Shown piece by piece: positions 12,116-24,125 of a DNA stretch of 64,000 nucleotides. Where the stretch lies: NCBI GenBank assembly GCA_012934845.2, contig WNNJ02000274.1, positions 62,001 through 126,000 on the forward strand. The letters are read 5' to 3'. Position 1 is the first letter of the stretch. Each line of letters starts with the position of its first letter. Position numbers and translations under genes: made by a program. The DNA is from Pomphorhynchus laevis. Its lineage: Eukaryota > Acanthocephala > Palaeacanthocephala > Echinorhynchida > Pomphorhynchidae. The notes beneath the pieces are model-generated. The model saw only the letters and a list, made by a program, of their open reading frames with translations, did not search any database and had not been told where the DNA came from.

Positions 12116-12325
12116 ACAGTGTAGTTGGCAATACCGTCAGCAAAGTACTCATGATTCGGACGAAGCAAATTCTAATTGTGGATTCTGTCATAATTGCAAC
12201 GAACATTATGCTATAATAGACGAACATACAGTTGGTTCGTGTATTCTTGTATGTCTTTTTACTGTTCACAACGATCCAAAACTGTCTGCCCCGCTACTAA
12301 TGGATATGATGTGTGCTGTTTGTAG
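12116..12325 (+). CDS. unc79: unc79 exon 4 (CxxC segment)
   Basis: It encodes a segment with the cysteine motif CGFCHNC, followed by an acidic stretch and a hydrophobic helix ending in APLLMDMMCAVC. This parallels the conserved UNC79 segment with a CHDC motif, then EEYDEET and APLLLDIMQ. The acceptor is TTTTAG and the donor is TAG/GTAATT, exiting after two bases. The 12.2-kb intron that follows is the largest complete intron in the window and contains several nested retroelements. Confidence 0.88.
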
Positions 12326-13160
12326 GTAATTCGTTTTTTAATAATTTTTGTTTGTCAAAACAATAATCAAAAATTGCGAGAATCGACGTTATTTAAAAAA
12401 TATATTTCAAGTATTATTGAATCATTCCTACCTTCCGACCTGCTGCAAAAATAATGTAAGGGAAATGTTATTATAGAAAATAATTACGACGTGTACTCAC
12501 ATGTAAAGTTGAAATTAAATATTTAAATTTTATAATTGAAGTTCTTATTCAACGATAATCTTATTCCGCACATTTCACTCTAATTTATAATCCAACATCA
12601 GTATTAAGGACATTATGCAATATCTACGTTTCACGTTTTTGTCATTTTTAATGCTTGTTAGCCAATTATTCGACACGTTTAAATGTTAGAAAATGTTAGA
12701 TTTAATGAAACACCTTCATTCATATTTTTCAAATATAATTGAAATAATTTCAGATTTCATATTTGTATTTGAATTTCTCATCTTCTCCATACTACTTTCA
12801 TGATTTATTAAAAGAATGGAACTCAACAGGTAACTTCTTACAAAAGATAACTTAACAACTCACTATAACAACTTAACATTTCAATAGTGAGGTATTTCAA
12901 TTTTTGTGTATTACGATACGAGAGTCGATACGAGATACGATATTTGAGATGTAATCTCGTGATGTAGTCTCGATATGTAGTTTCGAAATGTAATTTTAAA
13001 ATGTAGTCTCGTACAAGATCATCATAAACTGAAATAAAACATGGTTTGTAAGTAAAAAACATTAAAAAGAACATTTTTGTATCAGTTGTTTGTTAGCATA
13101 TAACAAACTAAATTGTATTTTTAATCCTGTTTAAAAATTGAAAATTTAAAACATGGATCA
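12326..13160. other. intron, no element recognised
   Basis: AT-rich DNA with a short GATGTAGTCTCG-type repeat at 12930-13015 (also seen at 24150-24185). A 78-nt open stretch at 12753-12830 with plausible splice sites is out of phase with exon 4 and was not accepted as an exon. Confidence 0.5.
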
Positions 13161-13164
13161 AATC

Positions 13165-14115
13165 AGATCAAGTAACTAAGTATACGTACATTAAATATAA
13201 TGATAAATAATAATTAAATAATTAATTTAATAAGTATAAATAATTTATAATTGTTATATAAGATTTTATATAATTTATATCAGGTAACGAAGGGTATAAA
13301 TATAGATTAAATAATAACAATAAAAATATAATTAACATTTACATATATAATGACTTAAATGCTTACTTTGATAAGTTGATTAATAGTGAAAGCTCGAATA
13401 TATCCATTAACCATAATGGATATATTATGGTTAATAATAATATATATTATTGACTAATAAATAACAGACGTTGTATCAGAATAAGAATTAGAGGTCATCA
13501 GGAGGAAAATGTTAATAATAAATGTTAATAATAACAAAATGTTAATAATAACAATAGAAAATATACATTAACCATAAACTTCATTAATAAATGTATAGAT
13601 AACATAAATATAGCCGGACTTTTAAATAATTCTAAAAGTAAAGAAATAATAGGGTCAGATTTAAGTAAATATATTCCTAAAATAAGGTATAAGTTGTTAC
13701 CGCCATTAGGACGAAAAATTTGTAATTATAATAAAGAATTAAAATCAATATGTAACGATAATATTAGAAACATAATGGAAACAGAATGCAATTGTAAAAG
13801 TCTTAGTTTTGATAAAATAAATGAACATATATGTACCCATAATCTAGAATTAATTGAAAATTGTGAATTAAGAAAGCTGCTATCAAAAGGGTATAAATAT
13901 AGATTAAATAACAACAACTACAAAAATAAAATTTACAGTTCGTTATATAATAACTTGAATGATTACTTTAGTAAGCTGATTAATAGTGAAAGCTCGAATA
14001 TATCTAAGATAAAAATTTGGAAAGATTATATATTTGATAAAATAAAATGAAAATAACAAACAATTATAAAAGGAAAGATAAAATTAATAAAGATATGTGT
14101 AAAGAACTTACTAAG
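13165..14115 (+). mobile_element. PLE-A N-terminal RT region, rearranged
   Basis: 13590-14110 encodes the region before the RT palm: NFINKCID, SKEIIGSDLSKYI, RYKLLPPLGRKICNYNKELK, then CNCKSLSFDKINEHICTHNL, LLSKGYKYRLNN and IKIWKDYIFDKIK. Similar but shuffled pieces lie at 13165-13590, including an inverted scrap of the 3' region (13440-13505). The CNCKS, LLSKGYKYR pattern is shared with Naiad-type Penelope-like elements of other invertebrates. Confidence 0.85.
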
Positions 14116-14149
14116 TTAAATTTTATTGGATTTTTATCTAATTGATACT

Positions 14150-16040
14150 GGTAATCTCTTAGGTCGTCATCAATAAGGCCGGAATCTAAGTTGAGACGAG
14201 CATCTGCGAGGATAGTAGTTCTAATTTTGATGTGAATCCAGGGTGTGTGATTACCAAACCACCTAATTTTAATTAGGAGCACAACATTGCTATCCAATCG
14301 TCATTTAGGTTCCACATAGCGAATCTAGGGAGTAACTATTGAGTAAGTGTATTGTATGGGACTTCTTCGTATTAACATAGTAACCGTATTTAAAACCTTC
14401 TGTGCGAAGCACTCTCCATACATCCTTCAACGTGTCAATGATTCCTACAAAATTGTCGTCATCAGCACACCACTTTTGGAAAACAGAAGGTACTCTTCGC
14501 TGGAACAATGCAATAAGTGGTAGGGAGTTTATGGCGAAGCCGGACATTTCGAAAGGATCGCCTTGAGTAAATCTTTCAGTAGAGAACATATTATGGAACC
14601 ATATTGCTAGTTGTGCTGGAGTTGAGTAAATGTTGCGAAGGGAAAATCATAGCGACGGGCACACGCATTCAATGTTGTGTAGCGCCACAAATCGATTTGT
14701 TTGATTGAAAGCGTTGTTCGCGTCAATCGTCAATATGCAGTGGTCGTTTCGTCGATGAAACTCTTTCCTTAACAATCATATCGCAGCCTCTATTCCGCTT
14801 CTTTGCGAAGCCCCCAATTGTGTGTATCCAGCTACTTTATGTATGTCGTTGCGTGTGAAATCTGCAATTGCTTTGCTTATGATACTTCTCACGGTGTTGC
14901 AAATTCCAATTGGGCGAATTCCACCGGATTTCTTTTCCAGCGCAACTAGACGGCATGCTTTGAAAGCATTTAGAGTGCCGAGTCTATTTTTTTTGTCGCA
15001 ATGTATATTGCAAAGTTGGCGAGTGCCTTGGCAAGCTTTACAGATTGAAATCCAAAGTCTGTAAGCATGTGAAGCCACTCTCGGAAGTCTAAACATTAAG
15101 GTCCAGAGCTCATTTTAATCTTCTTTCTAGATCTAATGATATGGGCTTCATCCAGTGCATAAAAGCGACATACGTAATGAGATTTGGAGCTAGGAAGCGG
15201 TAACGACAGAAGATCGTCTTGTTCTTTAAGCTTTGCAGCAGGGTGTAACTCCTGAAAGATCGACAAAAATGTTGCGTTATCAATAATATCGTCTGGTTGT
15301 AGGATATTTGCTTCAGATTTTTCACCGATAATAGCTATGCTATTAACGATGTTGCCCTTCGTCAATAGGTTTTGATACTGTTTAACTCAGTCAATAGGCT
15401 TCTGTGGACAGCGAAGTTCGAGATTGCTTTGTAGTTAAAACGCTTAGCGGTAAAGAGCATCGAAATCGTTGCTTCGCCAATCGATTAATCTGCGTTCAAG
15501 AGTTTTGCGAATAAGTAAAACTTATTTACTAATAAGTAAAACTTTTCGAGTAGTTATTCTTTGTAATACTAGTTGAGAGAAAATGGGCATATTTTGAAGT
15601 AACGATCGTGAATAGGATTTAGCTTCCGTCGATTTCTGATAAAAGTCGGTTATAATCTCAACAATCTTGTTGCATGCGGAGAATCGTAGGAAAGCCATAA
15701 GATTAGGTTGCAGTGAATATCAGCCTCAAACAAGTTATTGGCTGTATCGATATTTATTCTTGGATAAGAAGTAACTAGAGTGGAGTTGGCTTGATTCTTT
15801 ACCTCACTTGGTTAGCATAGCGGGACTGCTCAAACGGTGTTGAAGGCAGGTCGACTACTCGTTGATTCGTTGTTTCTGATATGGATCTACCTGCCATAGT
15901 TTATTAGAGCAAAGCGATGCGTAGCAGCTCGTGTATTGTTTCTTAGCCTTCACGAGTATACAACTCTTGCACTTAGAAAATTGACCATTGCAGGCTCAAC
16001 ATTTAAAAGAAGAAGATGGTACACCGCGTGACATTCAGTC
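14150..16040 (-). mobile_element. R-type non-LTR element c: N-terminal region and RT
   Basis: The complement encodes RT blocks: GGIRPIGICNTVRSIISK, then YTQLGASQRSGIEAA, RFTQGDPFEMSGFAINSLPL and KWCADDDNF, where the usual Y of the catalytic box is replaced by C. The upstream part (15.1-16.0 kb) is the N-terminal region. It stops before the nuclease domain and is broken by several stops and frameshifts. Confidence 0.8.
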
Positions 16041-16074
16041 CAAGCTCCGAACGCAATTTACAAACTGCGATACT

Positions 16075-16205
16075 CTTTCTGTAATTAACTTAAACACTTA
16101 TAACTTTTTGTAATTAACTTGAACACTTATAACTTCTTGTAATTAACTTGAACACTTATAACTTCTTGTAATTAACTTGAACACTTATAACTTTTTGTAA
16201 GAATT
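16075..16205. repeat. 29-bp tandem repeat, four to five units
   Basis: The unit TGTAATTAACTTGAACACTT with ATAACTTCT is repeated head-to-tail with only one or two changes per unit, so the array is young or recently homogenised. It lies between R-type element c and a PLE-A piece. Confidence 0.85.
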
Positions 16206-16229
16206 TTTTATCACCAAAACAATTTTTTA

Positions 16230-16480
16230 ACCTAATATAGATTAAATAATAAAAATAAAATTTACAATTCGTTATATAATGACTTAAATGCTTACTTTGT
16301 TAGTAATGATGATATTAGAAACATTATAGAAACTGAATGCAATTGCAAAAGTCTTCATTTTGATAAAATAAATGAACAGATACGCACTCATAATCTAGAA
16401 TTAATTGAAAACAATAAATTAAGGAAAATCCTACCAAAAGGGTATAAATATGGATTAAATAATTTTTTTAATAATATTTA
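16230..16480 (+). mobile_element. PLE-A N-terminal fragment
   Basis: Repeats the CNCKSLHFDKINEQIRTHNL and LPKGYKYGLNN region found at 13780-13910 and 46760-46960. Short, truncated at both ends. Confidence 0.75.
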
Positions 16481-16499
16481 TTTGATTATTTCAAAACGA

Positions 16500-16775
16500 A
16501 AGTTTTTGTTATTTTAATTAACTTCTCCGTTCTACTTTGGTTTAACTGGTGTCTCATTACAGACACCAGACGTTTGCTTTTTAAGCGCTACACCTATGCG
16601 TTGTAGCAGCGAACATACATTTTTGCCATAAGAGGATAAATCGCTCACTTATGCCAGAGTTACTAGTCTCTTGATGAAAGCACTTGCCTCCTTTGCTAGT
16701 CCGCCTGAGGTGGAAATTACGAAGGGAAAAACGATTCCTTTTTCGATTTCAATAATTCGCTTAATAAATTTATTC
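16500..16775 (-). mobile_element. R-type element d: C-terminal fragment
   Basis: The complement encodes KRIIEIEKGIVFPFVISTSG followed by GLAKEASAFIKRL, the helix after the nuclease-like core that is also seen at 33.0 and 39.6 kb. Only this terminal piece is present. Confidence 0.75.
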
Positions 16776-16779
16776 TTTT

Positions 16780-18425
16780 TTCTGTACTAATGAAAGAGGT
16801 TAATACACTAATGAAAGAGGTTAATTCTAATGATTTAAATGTAAATCCAACATATGAACGTAGTGAGTTGAGTTTAGAAACAATTATTACAAGTCACTGT
16901 TCTATAATGGATAAAAAGGGTATAAAGGTTGAATTAGATAATAAAACTATACCTATATTATATTGGAATCCAAAATTACATAAAAATCCAATAAAACCTA
17001 GGTTCATATGTAGTGCGTTAAAATGTACATTAAAACCACTTTCTGTCTATATGAATAAAATACTTAAAGTAATTAAAGCACATTTTAAAAAATATTGCAA
17101 GGTAATCGAAATTAATACTGGTATAAAACACTATTTCAGTATTAATTCTACAAAAGAATTTTTAGAACAGACAAAAGGAATAAATTTTTAAAATATAAAT
17201 ACATACGATTTTAGTACGCTTTATACAAATCTAGATTTAGTAGATATTAAAGAAGCGTTAGTAAAATTAATTAACCTTATATTCGGAAAAAGATATACAT
17301 ATATATGTTATAATAAGTATAACGCCTATCTAACAAAAATTAAACCATCAAGTAAATATAAATATATGGATAAATTTGAATTATTAGAATTCTTAAATAT
17401 TTTGATAAATCAAAATTATTAAAAAGTAGGAACATCTATATTTAGACAAGGTAAAGGTGTTCCAATGGGTTGTGATAGTAGCCCAATTATAGCTGACTTG
17501 CTTTTAAGCTTTATAGAATATGAATTTGTTCATAACTGTGTAAAAACTAAATCTAAACAATATAAATATATGAAATATATGTTTCGATACATTGATGATA
17601 TATGTGTATTTAATTCTAATAATTTTTATTCAATTAGTGAGCACATTTATCCAGAAAGCCTTATTCTTAACAAAACCAATATTAATGATAAAGAAGGTGT
17701 ATATCTAGATATGAACATTAAATTAACATTAACTAAAACTACTATTAATTTATATCGTAAAGATGACATATTTAAATTTACAAGAAACATATTTTTGCAT
17801 GAGCATTCATGCATACCATATAATATAAAATATAATACATTAAATAATGAAATTTTAAGAATTGCAACAATATGCAATGATATTGGCTTTCTTCAAAATC
17901 ATTTAAATAATTTAATAGATACATATTTTAAACTAGGTTACTATAAAAATAATATCAAGCAGAAAATAGTAAAATATATAAATCAACACAATAATATAAA
18001 GAATAAATTTAAACTCTTAAGTGGCAAATTTTTATGGATGGATAATAAATAATATACTTTGCATTAGAATAAGATACTAGATAGTTATTTCAGAGGAAAT
18101 ACATCATTAGCATGTATTTGGCCCCGCTGCTATGTTGGGTAGAGGAGTTAGGGGCCGAAACCTGATAGCATAGCAGTTCCTCCTGATGACCTCTAATTCT
18201 TATTCTGATACAACGTCTGTTATTTATTAGTCAATTCATAAAAATGACGTTTATTTTAAATTTCATTTTTTAACTTGATTTAAATTATAGAAAATCTAAA
18301 AACAATTATTAATTTTATTATTTAATTATTAAATTTTGATTTAGCATTATTATGTTTTGTTTATTTTATAATTATATTAAATACGTAGACTCAGTTAGCT
18401 GATTTAATTCATTGTATTCAAATGA
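16780..18425 (+). mobile_element. PLE-A best reverse transcriptase copy with 3' region
   Basis: Encodes a Penelope-like RT in order: YWNPKLHKNPIKPRFICSAL (16960), a YDFSTLYTNLD block (17205), GKGVPMGCDSSPIIADLLLS (17455) and the catalytic RYIDDICVFN (17585), then the thumb (KDDIFKFTRNIFLHEHSC). The coding region ends near 18052 and is followed by a 370-bp 3' region that ends in ACGTAGACTCAGTTAGCTG. PLE RTs are related to telomerase and use target-primed reverse transcription. The GIY-YIG part is not in this copy; it is seen upstream of the RT in the copy at 62.9 kb. This copy is 5'-truncated and not intact. Confidence 0.9.
18097..18189 (+). other. structured RNA element in PLE-A 3' region (hairpin plus pseudoknot)
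   Basis: An AAATACAT/ATGTATTT hairpin (18097-18119) is followed by stem GGCCCC (18120-18125) with GGGGCC (18151-18156). The loop of that stem contains CTGCTATG (18127-18134), complementary to CATAGCAG (18169-18176) outside the stem, which makes a pseudoknot. Other copies keep the pairing; the copy at 28.1 kb has AAATACGT/ACGTATTT, a compensating change. The order of strands resembles the nested pseudoknot of HDV-like ribozymes, but no catalytic cytosine or P4 stem can be assigned. Confidence 0.55.
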
Positions 18426-18653
18426 TTGTGTAGGACTTCGGCTTACTTATGACTGGGCAGATGGGTGAAATATTGTGACATTCAAATATGTCCGCTCAGT
18501 CTGTAAGTGCGTTAGTCCAGTTCAAGATATATCGGCTCTAGATCGGGGATCTCGTGTTGCCGTTTGGTTTGAAAACTCGAGTGTATCTGAAACAGTTGAT
18601 AGCATTGGTTCTGATTCTACATTCCGTAATACTTTACTGGCTTCGTCAATCAA
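18425..18653 (-). mobile_element. R-type element e, nuclease part (distal side of nested J-LINE)
   Basis: The complement continues the frame of 22491-22964 across the LINE: LIDEASKVLRNVESEPM, then TVSDTLEFSNQT, RSRADIS and QTERTYLNVTIFHPSAQS. It matches the nuclease-like region of copy i (ILADVTTKPEIEPTL, ARFDISCHGL). It ends at the PLE-A 3' terminus near 18425. Confidence 0.85.
18644..18653. repeat. target-site duplication, left (CGTCAATCAA)
   Basis: Identical 10-bp copies flank the J-LINE at 18654-22480; the other copy is at 22481-22490. Removing the LINE and one copy restores the R-type reading frame. Confidence 0.85.
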
Positions 18654-21600
18654 TAAATAAAGACTTTATTAAATACACCAAAATATAGCATGCAAAAAAA
18701 GTAGGTCATAACAAACTCAGATAAAAAATGACAGAATTTCTACTTTGTTTTTCATCTTCCATTTCTCTTTCATGGCCTCTGGTCCAGGGGGATCTGAGCC
18801 CCCAACCGATCCAACACGCCGCCTTCCGACTGAACCACCCGGGGTCTTTCACCCCCCCCCGAAGAATCCAATCGGCGCGGACTATGCTTGGTAAACGAGA
18901 GACGAGGAGCTTAAGAAACCTTAGCCTTTGCTCTAGGGGACGTCCTCTTGAGACGAAGACTAATCCCGAGATAGCCCAAGTGCCACAAAGGCGCACCTGG
19001 GCTTTCCCTTTCAATGACAGATGCTGAGCCTGTTTCAAGTCCCACCTAGCTTTCTTCAGGATACGTTTGAGTCTCTCCAGGTCAGCTCTCGCCGAACAGT
19101 TCACCGTAACGGTGAACCCCAGGTATTTTACTCGACTTGTGAAGGTGGGAAGTGGTTCATAGCCAAAATGGAGGAGAGCGCAGAGAGTGCTAATCTCTTA
19201 AGTTTTTGTTTTGTAGCAGGGGTGCCATGAAATACGACCCCTGCGATTTAGCTGAGTTTAAATTAAGATTTGATATGGGTAACTGGCCTTTTAATCTTAA
19301 AAAGGAACGGCTGATGTCAGAGACTACGTTTTTACCCAGTGAACAGGGCTGTGGTGTCATCTGCGTACACTACAAGACGTTGTTCACGTTCAAATATTTT
19401 GAATATGATAATGGACGCAGCAAGATATATGATAGGAGAAAGTGGGGATCCTTGAGGCACACCCGTAATAGGGTAAAACTGACTCGCATCAGGGTCGTCT
19501 TCATAGTAAAATCGCTTGATATACAGCAGGATCTCCACTCTGTTCACAATTCTCGCAGGCAACCCGAGGGACCTGAGAGAAGAGATCACAAAAAGAATGG
19601 AGATGCGGTCAAATGCAGCAGAAAAGTTAAGGAAAACAGCTACAACCAGACGATGGATATTATCCCGACAAAACTGCTCCATCTCACCAACTGCTGAATG
19701 AACCGAGCGACCTTTGACGAACCTATGGAAACCTGGAGGTATCGAATTACGCCTACTAAAATGGTCGCGGATTTTACGCGCAAGCGCTTTTTCGTAAATC
19801 GACACGAGGGCATTTTGAATCGAAAAGGGTCGCAGATCTTTAGGGCATGAGCAGGATTTTTTCTTAGGAATAAAAACACGCTTACTAATATTGATGCCTG
19901 CTACATCGGATGGAGAGGCTAAAAGCATTGTGACGACCACCTCCCTTCTCTGATTTGCTGTCAAAAACTGACAGACACGAGAAAAAAGTGGAGCGACGGA
20001 TTTGGAACTGCCCGGATGTGGACCCCAAGAGTTGAGAATATTCGTAGCAGACAAATCTCTACTCCTGAAGTTACACCAAGGCGGTAATGGTTGAGGTGAT
20101 TGAGTGGCTACATAGTTGTGTAGGACTATTGATTCCTCCAAAACTTTATCAAGGCCAACATTCCCTTTCCAACCCGATGCTCTATCCTTCCAGCAAACAA
20201 ACTTCTCCTTCTTGAATATCTTCCAAAAGGAAGACTGAGAAGGATTAAGGCGAGCAATACTCGTCCTAACCCTACTCAGCTGGAACCTATATCTAGTGCT
20301 CCAGTAATCATTCGAGAGAGCCTGCCTGTCGGAAACAGAGAGATTAGGGAGGTTAAGCAATTTCGCTAGGACTGAGTTTCGTAGTAGTATTGCATATACG
20401 ACCTTTATAGGTAGTCGATAAAATCGCAGTAGCTTGCGAAAAGAGGTAGGTATTAAATTCGGTCAAACTCTCATTTCCTATTCTGGGAAAGAGTTGGATA
20501 GCCGCTTGAAAGAGGGCCAATCTGATCGGATCAAAGTGAAATCTCCTTTGAAGCAACATATCTTCCTCAATTCTCTAACGAATTAGGTCATGAGAGGTGG
20601 ACAATTGCTGGCGCGACTGCTCCGTGCAGAAGGGTTTTAACAACCACATCGAGTGAAGCAGTAAAATGTCGAGGATAGAATTTGTTGATGTGTAATGACA
20701 GGTAGGTGACGGGGGTTTGTGAATAAAGTAACCGTTCCTAGCTCTGCAAAGTGCTGCATTGATCCAACGACCAGATATGTCGTTGAAATCCCCGAGTATC
20801 ATGTCATAACCGTTGTCAATAATAGTATTAAGGAGGTCACTGTTCTTGTGAATTTCCCCGGGACGGATGTAGACATTGGCTAGACTTAGGCGTTTACCGT
20901 TCTTACTGAGTGAAACTACTAAACAAGAAAGGGCTAAACATGAGTAGTTTAATAGGAGGCATGACCTTAAAGAGCACTTAACTAAGGTCAAGATTCCTTG
21001 AGGTGAAGAGGAGTGAGGTGAGGTTATGTACGGAGTATAGTGGGATTGGATATGCTTTGGATAAATTGAGTAATGTCCTGGGAGAGACGGATAGACCGCG
21101 TCTCCTGAAGGACTATAACATCTGCATCTCTACCAGATAGAAGTCTAAGGGCAGAAGCACCTTCCGAGTTCCACTGAAGTATATTCAGTGAAAAAGGCTC
21201 ACGAGTACCTGCATCGTGATGGATTAGTTCGATGGGTGATTGCCTACCTAGACAGATCTAGGTGCAGGAAGGTTACCTTTCCAACCACTAGCCCCCTACA
21301 GGGAAGGTACTTGCCACCGGGCAATATCATTATTTCCCTTAGTCATACGTCGAATAAGCTTCCCGATCTTGATCGGGGGGACGGCATGGGCCGAAGCCCC
21401 TCTCTTTTTTGTCTCTGGAAAAACAGATGCCACTGGAATCGTGGGATTCGTTTTGATAGCACCCACGGCCATTAATATAAAGTTTTCCAACCTTTTATGC
21501 GACTCTTATATTTATATATCCATCAACCGGGATATTTCTGAGTCGTCCATGTGCGAGGCGGCCACACAAGAGAAGGAGTTGTAGGTTTAATCGGACGAGT

Positions 21601-22480
21601 AAAAAGGCTTCTGTACGTCTTGAACTTACTGCAACTCCTGCGCCATGTAGGATAGATCCCCCCGCAGTTTGAACATGATAAGACGGCCGAGCAACGGTCA
21701 TTCGACGACATAGATAGACAAGAGGCTGATCCGCAGATACCACATGTAGGGATCTCCCTGCAGCTTGAAGACCAGTGCCCCCATTTGTGACATCGGCTGC
21801 AGTGGTGGTAGGTTAATTCGTCTATTTTGGTTATTGAGAAACGAATGTTGAACACCATAAATGTTTTGATGACGACTATGATAGAGTTTCAGCTATCTCC
21901 ACTGGCGCAGTACAAAAGCCAACTGGGATAGGGTTCCCGTCCCTACAAACGATTGGTCTCAGACTAGAAACTTTGAAGGTCGCCATAAACGATTGCTTGT
22001 CATCTTCATCTATTGAACATGGTAGATTGGTAACTTTGATCGAAACCAGGATAGGCTTTATGGTAAGTTCACCGAACTCTTTAAAGTTCTCGGAAAAATA
22101 TTCCGCGTATTTCATTGCGAGATCAGATGTTACAAAAGAAATTTTCACCTCGGAGGGTGTATCTTTACAGAATTAAATAAAATTCTGTTCTTATATGGAA
22201 GCGAGAAATTTCTCAGAAATTTATTGTACAGTTGATCCCTTTCTATAGGTGTTATTACTTTAATTAAAATCAAGTTCCTCTTTTTAGAGATGGGGGAAAC
22301 ACCTCCCCATCGCCTGAAGATAATAAAACATTACTGACCTTATCGCTGTGACGTTGAGTTGAAGAATATTCAATACAAATATCTTTTTCGGTTGGAATTC
22401 TGTTAGAATTTGCTTGAAATTGAACATTGTTTGATACTCCGACAATTTGTTCGCTCGTGCACATTTTTTTCGGGGCTGAA
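18654..22480 (-). mobile_element. near-full-length J-LINE nested in R-type element e
   Basis: Read on the complement. ORF1 (about 22464-21290): N-terminal part, then three zinc-knuckle-like motifs (CSRCHKWGHWSSSC, CGICGSASC, CSNCGGIYPTWRRSC). ORF2 (about 21190-18700): APE endonuclease (ANVYIRPGEIHKN, DMILGDFND, TSHDLIR) and RT (SIYEKALARKIRDHF, FLNFSAAFDR, GVPQGSPLSPIIYLAAS, LVVYADDTTALF), then thumb. Several frameshifts and stops split both ORFs, so it is inactive. ORF2 is close to the copy at 56.1-59.98 kb, whereas ORF1 is clearly more diverged. The 3' end has the shared AATAAA-like tail, and the element is bounded by a 10-bp target-site duplication. Confidence 0.92.
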
Positions 22481-23640
22481 CGTCAATCAAGATATATCTG
22501 ATTATATTATGTCGTACAATGGTTCGTCCTTTCCATTTGCACGACAGTAAGTGAGCTGTCGATTTAACTTCTCTGCATACGTATGATGTTGACGTACAGC
22601 GCAAGTCCCATCCATGTTTGCATCCCATTCCCGCTTGTATTTCAAAATTATTTAAATAAAATCGTCTAGCATCGCTTACTCGAGAAGAGAACCAAGAGGA
22701 AGACCCTTTAATGAATGCGTGCTCTACAGCGGTTTTCGATTTTTGATCTAATTCTGACATTATGTTGGTTAATTCAATCTGTTCTAAATCAAATTTTTCT
22801 GTTGTTATCATCCCAGCCATTTCTCTTTGCTTTTCGTAAAGAGTTGATCCTCTTATATTCATGTCCAGAAGGTTGCACATTTTGGCTGATCTTGGCCATT
22901 CCATTTTAGCTAGTTTTTGAGGATTTATTATTTCTAGGCCACCGTTAACTACTTTAAGGCACAAGACATTAAACCATGTGTGATCAATAACCTCTCTGTC
23001 TAGAATCTGAGGCAGTAGTCCGTGCTGAATAATCGTAATTAGCTTTTTGAACCATTCGGTTTAAAATTCGCATGTTCTTCTAATATAACTCCATTTATGT
23101 TGTAGTCCGAATATGAATGCAGAATATGTAGATGTTTCTCACTCTGTGCTACTGATTTAAGCCGAACTAATAAGGAGAGCCATTCGTCAATCTCTTGCTG
23201 ATCCCAATTCGATTAAAGTTTAGAAAACCAATTGGACAGCCAAGCAATTCTAACCCATGTTTTGTTATGTTTACCCCAAGATCTCGAAATCTTTTTACAT
23301 TTGTATTATTTTTTGGATTTATTAGTAATTTGCATTTTGATTCATTTACGAAAAATCCATATGCTGGACCGAGTTTCTTTATGTGATTGAAAAACAATAG
23401 CAATTCTCTTTCGGTGCCAACACACGATACATCATCCGCATACCATTTTTGCGTTATTGTTGGACATAACGAATTCAATTTTGTTATCAGCGGTATCGTG
23501 ACTGTCGCGAAAGCAATCATAGCAATCGGATCACCTTGTGTGAATCTTTCTTTTGACTCTATTATTTCATTATCTATAATCAATATTGGATTGTTGTTGT
23601 ATTTTTCAATATTGTTTTGAGAGGAGGGCATATCCTGGAA
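22481..23640 (-). mobile_element. R-type element e: RT and CCHC region (proximal side)
   Basis: The complement encodes RT blocks RFTQGDPIAMIAFATVTIPL and KWYADDVSCVG (23.55-23.4 kb), then GPAYGFFVNESKCKLLINP and HGLELLGCPIGF. After a broken stretch, 22964-22491 gives SSSWFSSRVSDARRFYLNN and a CCHC-type segment (CREVKSTAHLLSC, then RTIVRHNIIRYILID). It continues at 18653 beyond the inserted LINE. Confidence 0.85.
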
Positions 23641-23649
23641 ATTTAATTA

Positions 23650-23800
23650 GATTAAAATAGATTAAATGTAACTATTATTACAATTCGTTATGTAATGAAT
23701 TAAATGCTTACTTTGTTAGGCTGCTTAATAGAGAACGTTCACATACATCAAAGATAAACATTTGGAAAACTTATATACAGACTCAGTTAAATGATTTGAT
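23650..23800 (+). mobile_element. PLE-A N-terminal scrap
   Basis: Short match to the SSLYNNLNDYFSKLI, then SKINIWK region of PLE-A (compare 33600-33700), running into the terminal motif of the inverted copy that follows. Confidence 0.6.
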
Positions 23801-24125
23801 TAAAATAAAAATTGATATAAAATTTTATTTGTAAATTTAATAAATTTACAAATATCTTATGTCAATTCGATGATTAACAATTAATAATACAATTTAAATC
23901 AAGTTAAAATAAAAAATTGAAATTTAAAATAAACGTCATTTTTATGAATTGACTAATAAATAACAGACGTTGTATCAGAATAAGAATTAGAGGTCATCAG
24001 GAGGAACTGCTATGCTATCAGGTTTCGGCCCCTAACTCCTCTACACAACATAGCAGCGGGGCCAAATACATGCTAATGATGTATTTCCTCTGATGAAGTT
24101 ATTTAATATTATTTTATAAATTATC
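23785..24125 (-). mobile_element. solo PLE-A 3' end
   Basis: Complement of the 3' region at 18060-18425. It keeps the pseudoknot strands and the AAATACAT hairpin. It has no coding part and is a strongly 5'-truncated insertion. The interior near 23830-23890 is altered. Confidence 0.85.

Noticed and set aside
12753-12830. Open 78-nt stretch with plausible acceptor and donor between unc79 exons 4 and 5
   Set aside because: Its frame does not fit the two-base exit of exon 4 (joining gives a stop), and exon 4 joins exon 5 directly with the expected protein spacing.
18183-18189. CTGATGA in the PLE-A 3' region as a hammerhead core
   Set aside because: No GAAA follows it at stem-II distance; the nearby GAAA lies upstream, and no permuted hammerhead with room for two further stems can be drawn.
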